Of a stretch of 64,000 bases of DNA, positions 38,256-45,296 are shown piece after piece. The stretch is from positions 1 to 64,000 of the forward strand of contig CAIMSU010000341.1 of the NCBI GenBank assembly GCA_903844155.1, in the 5' to 3' direction. A model generated the notes under the pieces. The model saw nothing but the letters and a program-made list of their open reading frames with translations. It searched no databases and was not told the origin of the DNA. Position 1 is the first letter of the stretch, and every line of letters begins with the position of its first letter. Position numbers and translations under genes: made by a program. Origin of the DNA: an uncultured Pseudomonadota bacterium (GTDB lineage Bacteria; Myxococcota_A; UBA796; SXON01).

Positions 38256-39866
38256 ATGCTCACCCTCCTCGCCCTCCTCGCCTGCGACGGCCCCCCGAAG
38301 ACCGGCGACTCGAGCGCGGACTCGGGGTCGGGGCCCCCGCAGCTCTGCAGCCTGCCGACGACGATCGATTTTGGGACGGTGCCCGTCGGCACGGGGGCGA
38401 CGTCGGCGCTCACGCTGGGCAACTGTGGAGGTGGAACCGTGACCATCTCGGACGCGCGCATCAGCGGGAGCACCCGGTTCAGCACGGACAGCACCGTCCT
38501 GACCAGCCTCGAAGCCGGGCACTCGATCGAGGCCCTGGTCACCTACTCCCCCGTCACCACCTACGGCGACAACGCCCGGCTCACCCTCACCACGAACGAT
38601 CCCGCCGCCGCCCTCGTCACCATCGGCCTCGACGGCAACGGCGACTACACGTTCCCGACCGAGCAGCTCTGGAACGCGGGCACCGACGACTGGGAGCCCT
38701 TCGTGGCCGCCAAGCACGGGATCGTCGCCGAGGTGACGACGCGCATCTCCACCACCGACTCCTACATCGCCGTCCGCACGTCCACCGACGGCGGCGTGAC
38801 ATTCTCGCCCGATCAACGCCTCGAACCCGACGGCGTCATCGGCTACGACCCGCAGATCGCGATCGCGAAGGACACCGGATCCCTCTACGCGCTCTGGCTC
38901 GGCGACAATTGGGACACCCACTTCCTGCGCTCGGACGACGGCGGCGCGACGTGGACGGACCCGGTGAACATCGCGCCGAACTGGTCCACGGACCATGGTT
39001 TTCTCGCGGTCTCGGACGACGGGCAGGATGTCTACGTCGGGTGGAACGGGTCCACGTTGGACGACTACAACGCAGGCCTGACCGACTGGCGCGGCTACGT
39101 CTCTGCCTCGCACGACGGCGGCGTGACCTGGGGCGATCCGTGGGTCGTCGGCGATGGCGGCGATTATTACTGGTTCCAGACCGCCGCGACCATCGCCCCG
39201 AGCGGGGACGTCTACTTTGCCGCGTCCGAGTACACGCACGACTACAGCGGCCCCACGCACCTCGGCGTGTGGCGCTCGACGGACAAGGGCGCGACCTTCA
39301 CGGTCGACACCTTTGATTCCGCCGGTTCACCGCCCACTTGCGAGTGGGCCGAGGGCTGCGCGACGGGCTTCTTCGCCTCGCAAGTCGGCATGACGGCCGA
39401 CGCTGCCGGCGCCCTGACGGTCCTCTACCAGTACAGCGCGAACGACGGCGATCCGCAGGCCATGCTGGTCCGCACCTCCCCCGGCGGCGACGCATGGCAG
39501 GACTGGTCCGACCCCGTCACCGTCTCGACGACGACGGAGCACAACGGGTTCCCGTCCGTCGCCGCCGGCCCAACTGCTGGCGATGTCCGCCTGCTCTGGC
39601 AGGGCAGCGTCCCCGGCGACCCCACGCACTTCAACACGTGGACCGACCACACCACGGACGGCGGCCTGACCTGGGACGCCTCGCCCACGCGCCTCTCAGA
39701 CGATCCCGGCAGCGCCGTCTACAAGTCCCCCGACGGCTACCCCTTCCCCTACGGCGACTACGTCAGCGTCGCGATCGACGACGACGGCGTCGCGCACACG
39801 ATCTGGGGCGAGTCGCCCGGGTACGACGGGCCGGGCGGGACGTGGGATGCCGTCATCGCGCCGTGA
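38256..39866 (+). CDS. Lipoprotein with ASPM/Hydin-like domain and sialidase-type beta-propeller
   Basis: 536 aa from ATG 38256. Lipobox LLAC at Cys 11, a TDSS-rich spacer, an Ig-like 'FGTVPVGTGATSALTLGNCG' domain at about 35-130 (Hydin/ASPM type), then a six-bladed beta-propeller with several BNR Asp-box repeats (STDGGVTFS, SDDGGATWT, SHDGGVTWGD, STDKGATF, TTDGGLTWD). Exported and lipid-anchored. BNR propellers occur in sialidases and other glycan-binding proteins; the active-site residues of sialidase were not located, so it may bind rather than cleave. Confidence 0.87.
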   Translation: MLTLLALLACDGPPKTGDSSADSGSGPPQLCSLPTTIDFGTVPVGTGATSALTLGNCGGGTVTISDARISGSTRFSTDSTVLTSLEAGHSIEALVTYSPVTTYGDNARLTLTTNDPAAALVTIGLDGNGDYTFPTEQLWNAGTDDWEPFVAAKHGIVAEVTTRISTTDSYIAVRTSTDGGVTFSPDQRLEPDGVIGYDPQIAIAKDTGSLYALWLGDNWDTHFLRSDDGGATWTDPVNIAPNWSTDHGFLAVSDDGQDVYVGWNGSTLDDYNAGLTDWRGYVSASHDGGVTWGDPWVVGDGGDYYWFQTAATIAPSGDVYFAASEYTHDYSGPTHLGVWRSTDKGATFTVDTFDSAGSPPTCEWAEGCATGFFASQVGMTADAAGALTVLYQYSANDGDPQAMLVRTSPGGDAWQDWSDPVTVSTTTEHNGFPSVAAGPTAGDVRLLWQGSVPGDPTHFNTWTDHTTDGGLTWDASPTRLSDDPGSAVYKSPDGYPFPYGDYVSVAIDDDGVAHTIWGESPGYDGPGGTWDAVIAP

Positions 39867-39875
39867 CCGCCCGCC

Positions 39876-40850
39876 CTACCTGACCGTCGCAAAAAACCCC
39901 GACCGCACCCAGGCCATGAACCACGCCATCACGTGGCTCGCGTCGAGCCTGTCCTCCAACGGCGCGAGGGCGGCCCCGAGCGTCTCGCCACGCAGGAGGG
40001 CGTCGAGCAGGTCGACCATGTTCAGATCGAGGTCCATGCGCCAGACCGCGAAGCCCTGGCGGTAGACGGCCGTCGCCGTCGTCTTCGCGCGCGGGATGGA
40101 CGGGACCTTGTCCTCGCGAAAATGCTGGAGGAAGCGGTTCACCGGGTAGTCGAAGCGCAGGATGCGGAGCGAGGCTGAGGGGGTGAAGCGGACGTCGCCC
40201 CACTGCTCGATCGGGATCGCCTGGAGCGCCGGGAGGTCGAGCGCGGGTACGGGTGCGGCGTGGACGGCCTCGACGAGCGCCCACTCCAGCCGCGCGAGAT
40301 CCGCGTAGAACCGGCGGTTCGGGACGCGTCCGCCGTCCTCGCCCGGGCCGCGCTGCAGGTAGTCGATGACGACCCTGCCGTAGCCGTTCAGGTTGGCCTT
40401 GCGAGAGGGCAGCGCGTCGATGACGTCGCTGGCGAGCCGCTCGAAGCGGTCGGCGCCCATGGCGTACTGGATGGTCGGGTAGTCGTCGGCGAGGCACTCC
40501 ACGAGCCGTGCGCGGTACGCGTAGTGGTAGATGCGCATGCGGTCGACGGCGTCGAGGATCGGGCCGTCCGTCACAACCCGGCCTCGTCCCACGATCTTCT
40601 GCGCCTTCCGCATCCCGGACTCGATCGTTCCGGGGTGGGTGATCGCTTCGATGAACCAGTGCTGCGTCGTCTCCAGCGGCGGGTTCAGCGCGGGCAACCG
40701 GCTCTTGCGCCGCGGCTTCGTCGCACGGTGGTCGCACCCGTCGCACCCCTCGCCCCCCTTTGGTGTCGCGCTCGCCCGCTCGGTCTCGAATTCCTCGCTG
40801 GATCCGCCTTCCACCGGCGCCGGCTGGCTCTGCTCCTCACGCACGCTCAT
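39876..40850 (-). CDS. bufC: DUF2063-type BufC partner protein of the bufferin operon
   Basis: 324 aa. After a variable 60-residue leader it shows the family core: TQHWFIEAITHP, YHYAYRARLVECLADDYPTIQYAMG, and a C-terminal winged-helix-like segment with 'AVYRQGFAVWRMDLDL'. DUF2063 proteins pair with MNIO (DUF692) enzymes and help bind the precursor peptide. Its start overlaps the bufB stop by 4 bases, so the two are translated together. The long acidic/Arg-rich leader is unlike most family members. Confidence 0.9.
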   Translation of the reverse strand: MSVREEQSQPAPVEGGSSEEFETERASATPKGGEGCDGCDHRATKPRRKSRLPALNPPLETTQHWFIEAITHPGTIESGMRKAQKIVGRGRVVTDGPILDAVDRMRIYHYAYRARLVECLADDYPTIQYAMGADRFERLASDVIDALPSRKANLNGYGRVVIDYLQRGPGEDGGRVPNRRFYADLARLEWALVEAVHAAPVPALDLPALQAIPIEQWGDVRFTPSASLRILRFDYPVNRFLQHFREDKVPSIPRAKTTATAVYRQGFAVWRMDLDLNMVDLLDALLRGETLGAALAPLEDRLDASHVMAWFMAWVRSGFFATVR

Positions 40851-41668
40851 GACAGGTACCTCCGGGCGCGCAGGGCGTCCGCGCGGACCTCGTCAAAGCT
40901 GGGGATCTCGGCGTCCCATTCGAGCAGGATGCTGGCGTTCGCCCCCTTCTTCCAGGCGTAGCGCAGCAGTTGCCACACCGGCTTGATCACCGGCCCGATG
41001 TGCGTGTCCACGCAGTGGTCGCCGTTGTCGGTGTGCCCGGCGACGTGGAACTGCACCACGCGATCCATCGGCAGCGCGTCGAGGTAGACGTGCGGATGAA
41101 AGCCGTGATTTCGCGAGCTGACGTAGACGTTGTTGACGTCCAACAGGAGCCCGCAGCCCGTGTTCTCGCAGAGGCGCGAGAGGAACTCCCACTCCGGCAT
41201 CGTCGACCCGGCGAATTCCACGTACGTAGACGGGTTTTCGAGGATGAACGGCGCGCCGAGCAGGTCCTGGACCGCGCGGACCCGGTCGGCGACATGCGCG
41301 AGCGCCTCCTCGGTGAGCGGCATTGGCAGCAGATCGTGGCTGTTGTGGGTGTGGACGCCCGTCCAGCACAGGTGGTCCGAGACCCAGCGCGCGCCCACGC
41401 GATCGCGGAGCCGCACCAGCTCGCGCAGGTACTCGGTGTCGAGCGGATCGGTCGAGCCGATGGACATCGACACGCCGTGCATCACGATCGGGTAGCGCTC
41501 GGCGATCTGGTCGAGGATCATCATCGGACGACCCTCCGTCTGCATGTAGTTCTCGGACAGGATCTCGAACCAGCCGATCTTCGGCCGCTCATCGAGGATG
41601 TGGCGGTAATGCGGCGTTCGCAGGCCGATGCCGATGCCGAGATCGGGGAAGCCGAGGCGGGCGGACAA
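40847..41668 (-). CDS. bufB: MNIO-family (DUF692) enzyme BufB of the bufferin operon
   Basis: 273 aa from TTG 41668, chosen because GGAG lies 6 bases upstream and the family core (GFPDLGIGIGLR) begins at once. Multinuclear iron oxidative-enzyme motifs are seen: MHGVSMSIG, SDHLCW, ILENPSTY, GLLLDVNNVYVS, FHVAGHT and LLEWDAEIP, with His/Glu/Asp iron ligands. BufB modifies cysteines of the bufferin peptide (thiooxazole-type) for metal binding. The substrate peptide bufA2 lies directly upstream with a hairpin between. Upstream ATG at 41713 is less favoured. Confidence 0.88.
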   Translation of the reverse strand: MSARLGFPDLGIGIGLRTPHYRHILDERPKIGWFEILSENYMQTEGRPMMILDQIAERYPIVMHGVSMSIGSTDPLDTEYLRELVRLRDRVGARWVSDHLCWTGVHTHNSHDLLPMPLTEEALAHVADRVRAVQDLLGAPFILENPSTYVEFAGSTMPEWEFLSRLCENTGCGLLLDVNNVYVSSRNHGFHPHVYLDALPMDRVVQFHVAGHTDNGDHCVDTHIGPVIKPVWQLLRYAWKKGANASILLEWDAEIPSFDEVRADALRARRYLS

Positions 41669-41735
41669 GGGGACTCCGTGACGTGGGGCGCGTATCGCGG
41701 CGCCGGACCGCACCGGCGGTCACAAACGGCAACGC

Positions 41736-41773
41736 AAAAACAGGCGGGGCCCGCCACGATGGACGAGCCCCGC
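41736..41773 (-). terminator. Attenuating terminator between bufA2 and bufB
   Basis: GCGGGGC and GCCCCGC (41767-41773 and 41744-41750) form a 7-bp GC stem with a 16-base loop, followed on the minus strand by CTGTTTTT. It sits between the peptide gene and the enzyme gene, as expected for making more peptide than enzyme. Confidence 0.6.
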
Positions 41774-41789
41774 GAGGATCGAGCCCGGA

Positions 41790-42206
41790 CTAGTGGGCTG
41801 CGACGGGGGTCTTGCAGCCGCCCTGGCCCTTGCAGGCGTTCTTGCCGGCGCAGCCAGCGGCGTCGGACTTGCAGCCGCCCTGGCTCTTGCAGGCGTTCTT
41901 GCCCTTGCAGTCGTGCTTCGCGGTGGCGCAGCCGCCCTGGCCCTTGCAGGCGTTCTTGCCGGCGCAGCCAGCGGTGTCGGACTTGCAGCCGCCCTGGCTC
42001 TTGCAGGCGTTCAGGCCCTTGCAAGCGTGGGGCGCAGCCGCGGGGGCCGGCGTGGTGGTGGCGGCGGGGGCGGTCGTCGTCGTCGTGGTGGTCGTCGGGG
42101 CGGCGGCGGGCGTCGCTGCGGGGGCGGCGGCGGGGGTGGTGCCCGCGTACGCGGCGCCGGAGAGGATGCCCGAGACGGCGGCGGCGATGAGAAGGTTGGT
42201 CTTCAT
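41790..42206 (-). CDS. bufA2: BufA2-type bufferin (Cys-rich metallophore precursor) with duplicated core
   Basis: 138 aa from ATG 42206 (GGAG 8 bases upstream). Signal peptide (GAAYA), Thr/Ala/Pro-rich linker (PAAAPAATPA, TTTTTTTT), then two nearly identical units of about 37 residues, each with CKG.NACKSQGGC and AGCAGKNACKGQGGC motifs, giving 12 Cys in all. This is the BufA2 type of bufferin, periplasmic, modified by BufB/BufC and implicated in copper sequestration. The tandem duplication is visible in the DNA (about 41795-41905 and 41910-42020). The gene diverges from a Fur-family regulator. Confidence 0.88.
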   Translation of the reverse strand: MKTNLLIAAAVSGILSGAAYAGTTPAAAPAATPAAAPTTTTTTTTAPAATTTPAPAAAPHACKGLNACKSQGGCKSDTAGCAGKNACKGQGGCATAKHDCKGKNACKSQGGCKSDAAGCAGKNACKGQGGCKTPVAAH

Positions 42207-42376
42207 GAAGATCTCCAAAAGTCAAGCGTGATTCGAACGCCCCAAAATGGGACGCTCGACACTATACGCCCTTTGACGGACCCCGGATCGGTCGTGACGG
42301 AAAATGACGGTTGGCGGGAGCGTCGGCTTTACATGCAAGTGACCTTCAGATAGGGCGCCGCCATGGCCGCCGCAGC

Positions 42377-42823
42377 ATGACCCCCTCGGACGCGATCCGC
42401 GCCGCTGGACTGCGCCGCACCCCTGCGCGCCTCACCGTCTACACGCACATCCAGGCCCTCGCCCGGCCCGTCTCGCACGCCGAGCTGCAAGAGCACCCGG
42501 CGATCGCCGCGATCGACGCCATCACGCTGTACCGGACGCTCGCAGCGCTCCTCCACGGCAGCCTTCTCCACCGCGTTCACGGCATCGACGGCACCTGGCG
42601 CTACTGCGTGCAGCCGCGCGGCGCTGAGGGATGCCCGGGGAACCACGCCCACTTTCTCTGCACCACCTGCGGCGCCATGGCCTGCCTCGTCGCCCAGCCG
42701 ATGCCGCGGGTGGATGTGCCCACCGGGGCGGTCGTCCACGGTCGCCACTTTCTCGTCCACGGCCAGTGTGGCACCTGCAACGCCAATCCTTCTCAGCCGG
42801 CTCGCCATGGAGACACCGCATGA
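42377..42823 (+). CDS. Fur-family metalloregulator
   Basis: 148 aa from ATG 42377. Winged-helix N-terminus (RRTPARLTVYTHIQALARPVSHAELQE, then ITLYRTLAALL), and a dimerisation part with CTTCGAMAC and CGTC, two Cys pairs like the structural zinc site of Fur/Zur. It lies divergent from the bufferin operon with 170 bases between, and its stop overlaps the next gene's ATG by 4 bases. It may control both. Which metal it senses (Zn, Fe, or another) is not predictable here. Confidence 0.87.
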   Translation: MTPSDAIRAAGLRRTPARLTVYTHIQALARPVSHAELQEHPAIAAIDAITLYRTLAALLHGSLLHRVHGIDGTWRYCVQPRGAEGCPGNHAHFLCTTCGAMACLVAQPMPRVDVPTGAVVHGRHFLVHGQCGTCNANPSQPARHGDTA

Positions 42824-43617
42824 TCCGTCGCCCCTTCCGTGTGTCGGCGCTCGCCTCGGCCGCCACCATGGTCCTCATCACCCTCGCGGGGACCATCCCC
42901 GCGCGCGCCGACGATCCCGGCTTGACCGTGCTCGCCGCCTCCAGCCTCACCGAGGCGCTCCAGAAGGTCGCGACCGGCTGGACCGCAAAGGGGCACCCGA
43001 AGGTCACGTTCAGCTTCGACGGCTCCTCCAGGCTCGCGAGGCAGATCGAGGCCGGCGCGCCCGCCGACGCCTATTTCTCCGCCGATAGTGACTGGATGGA
43101 CGATGTCGCCCAGAGGGGGCTGATCGACCCGGGCACGCGCGTGAATCTCGTCGGAAACACGCTCGTCGCGGTCGTCCCCGCTGCCTCCACGCTCATCGTC
43201 GCGGCGGCCTCGGACCTCGACAGGCCGGAGGTCAAGCACCTTGCCCTCGCGGGCGAAGCGGTCCCGGCGGGCAAGTACGGGCGCGCGGCGCTCACGAGCC
43301 TCGGGGCGTTGGACGCCGTGAACGGCCGCATCGTCAACGGCGACAACGTGCGCACCGTGCTCGGGTGGGTCGCGTCGGGCGAGGCGGACGCCGGGATCGT
43401 CTACCTGACGGACGCGACGATCGAGCCGAAGGTCAGGGTGGCGTTCACTTTTCCGGCGTCGAGCTACCCGACCATCGTCTACCCGGCGGCGGTGCTGAAG
43501 ACCTCGACGCACGCGAAGGACGCCGCGGACTTCCTCACCTATTGCAAGAGCGCGGACGGCATGGCCGTGTTTGCCGCGGCGGGGTTCACGGTGGCCCCGG
43601 TTACGACGACGAGGTGA
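42820..43617 (+). CDS. modA: ModA-like periplasmic substrate-binding protein
   Basis: 265 aa. Signal peptide (ITLAGTIPARA), then the ModA core with VLAASSLTEALQ, SFDGSSRLARQIEAGAPADAYFSADSDWMDD, NTLVAVVP, GDNVRTVLGWVASGEADAGIVYLTDA and a YPAAVL end. It would bind molybdate or tungstate for a ModBC ABC transporter, absent here. Coupling to a Fur-family regulator and neighbouring bufferin genes is unusual; a different oxyanion or a metal-linked role should be considered. Confidence 0.88.
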   Translation: MIRRPFRVSALASAATMVLITLAGTIPARADDPGLTVLAASSLTEALQKVATGWTAKGHPKVTFSFDGSSRLARQIEAGAPADAYFSADSDWMDDVAQRGLIDPGTRVNLVGNTLVAVVPAASTLIVAAASDLDRPEVKHLALAGEAVPAGKYGRAALTSLGALDAVNGRIVNGDNVRTVLGWVASGEADAGIVYLTDATIEPKVRVAFTFPASSYPTIVYPAAVLKTSTHAKDAADFLTYCKSADGMAVFAAAGFTVAPVTTTR

Positions 43618-43653
43618 AACGGGGCGTTGATCGGGGGGCTCGCGCCCCGCTGG

Positions 43654-45252
43654 TCAGGGGACCCACCCGCCCGACGTGCCTCCATACGCCCCAATATCGC
43701 TCCGCGTCCCATCCGTGTTCAGGATGCTCGGATCCCCCGTGTTCTTCGCCGCGGAGCCCGACCCGAGCGTGAAGTCGTCGTTCGTCCAGTCGCCGTCGTC
43801 GGACGCGCCGACGAACCTGGGACTCCCGGTGACGTTGCTCGCGCCCGTCAGGCCGCTGTAGTTCGTGTCGTTGCCGTACACGTCGTTGTAGGTGAACGTG
43901 CTGTCGATGCCATCTGCCGAGTAGGCGCCGACGCCATGGTTGCCGGCGATGATGTTGTTCACGAACGTTGGCTTGGTCCGCCCCCACTGGCAGATGCCGG
44001 CGCCGTAGCTGTCGAGCGTCACGTCGTTGTACACGATCGTGTTGTTCTCGATCCGCGCCTCGCCCGAGGACGAGCTCTCCTCGTAGGTGACCAGACCGCC
44101 GCCGAACATCCCTGCGACGTTGTCCGAGATCACGTTGGCGATGACCAGCGTCTCCACGCTCCCGCCGATCTGGATGTCCAGGCCGCCGCCCTGCCCACCT
44201 TGCGTGGCGTCGCTGTCGCTGGCCTCGTTCCCCGAGATCCAGTTGTTGGTGATGATGGCGTCCGAGTAGGCCAGCCACAGGCCGCCGCCGTCCCCGGCCG
44301 TATTGTCGACGATGTAGTTGCCGTCGATGCTGGGTGAGCCGCCGCGGATGTCGAGCCCGCCGCCGTCGCAGCCGTCCTCGGGGCCGCCGTAGCCGGCGTC
44401 GTTGTCCGAGATCGTGTTGTCGAGGATGGTCGGCGAGCCGTTGTAGATGCGGATGCCGCCGCCGAGCCATGTGGAGGCGCTGGCGACGTTGGCGGTGATG
44501 AGGTTGCCCTCGATCGTCGGGTCGCTGTCGTGGATGGAGAGGCCGGCCCCGTCGGCCCCGCCGCCGTCCGTGATGGTGAACCCGTAGATCCGCGCGTCCG
44601 CCGTCTCGCCCGACGAGAACGTGAAGACGCTGGCAGCGCCGCCGCCGTCGACGGTCGTGACGCCCACACCGGAGACGCTCTCCAGGTTCACCGGCCAGCC
44701 GTCAAAGTTCACGTTCTCCAGGTACGTCCCGTAGTACGCCCGCGCCTCGTCGCAGCCGGACGCGCCAGCCAGATCGATGGCGTCCTGCAGGCTGCCGACG
44801 GGGTCGGCGTAGCGACCGTCCCCGGTCCCGGCGGGCGAGGCGTAGATCGGGCAGTAGTCGGAGCAGTCGGGGATGCCGTCGCCGTCCTGGTCGCCGTCGC
44901 CGACGCCGTCGCAGTTGGTGTCCTTGCCGTCGCAGAGCTCGGGGGCGCCGGTGTACACGGTGGGATCGGTGTCGTCGCAGTCGTCGCCGCCATCTGCGGT
45001 GGGGGAGTGGCCATCGCCGTCCGCGTCGGTGGGTGGGACGGTCGAGTCGCCGGTGTCGCCGGTGGTCGCGCTGTCGCCCGTCGCGCTGTCGCCGCCGGAG
45101 TCCGTGGTTGTGTCCGTGTCCGTGGCGCCGCTGTCCGTGCCGGCGGTGACCGGATCGCCGCCCTTGTCCTTCCAGTTCTTCGAGCAGCCCACACCGCCGA
45201 AAATGGGGATGAAAGCGGCACTGCAGACGATGATGCGCGATGCTGGGGACAT
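43654..45252 (-). CDS. MopE-motif lipoprotein with right-handed beta-helix
   Basis: 532 aa from ATG 45252. Lipoprotein-type signal (GGVGC), a Thr/Asp/Gly/Ser-rich spacer, a Cys-rich MopE-like unit (DGDDCDDTDPTVYTGAP, CDGKDTNCDG, DQDGDGIPDCSDYC), then about 350 residues of parallel-beta-helix repeats with IxNNxI, GNxxxN and GGG turns (IEGNLITANVA, IRIYNGSPTI, IDGNYIVDNTAG). Such secreted polysaccharide-lyase-like folds bind or cut glycans, but no catalytic residues were recognised. The earlier ATG frame is non-coding-like. Confidence 0.83.
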   Translation of the reverse strand: MSPASRIIVCSAAFIPIFGGVGCSKNWKDKGGDPVTAGTDSGATDTDTTTDSGGDSATGDSATTGDTGDSTVPPTDADGDGHSPTADGGDDCDDTDPTVYTGAPELCDGKDTNCDGVGDGDQDGDGIPDCSDYCPIYASPAGTGDGRYADPVGSLQDAIDLAGASGCDEARAYYGTYLENVNFDGWPVNLESVSGVGVTTVDGGGAASVFTFSSGETADARIYGFTITDGGGADGAGLSIHDSDPTIEGNLITANVASASTWLGGGIRIYNGSPTILDNTISDNDAGYGGPEDGCDGGGLDIRGGSPSIDGNYIVDNTAGDGGGLWLAYSDAIITNNWISGNEASDSDATQGGQGGGLDIQIGGSVETLVIANVISDNVAGMFGGGLVTYEESSSSGEARIENNTIVYNDVTLDSYGAGICQWGRTKPTFVNNIIAGNHGVGAYSADGIDSTFTYNDVYGNDTNYSGLTGASNVTGSPRFVGASDDGDWTNDDFTLGSGSAAKNTGDPSILNTDGTRSDIGAYGGTSGGWVP

Positions 45253-45296
45253 GGTGGCTCCGGGAGCCGCGCACCTTACGGCTTCCGCCCCGTGTG

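Noticed and set aside
42257-42270. TATAGT on the minus strand as the bufA2 -10 box
   Set aside because: No -35 match at the right distance, so it is not listed as a promoter.
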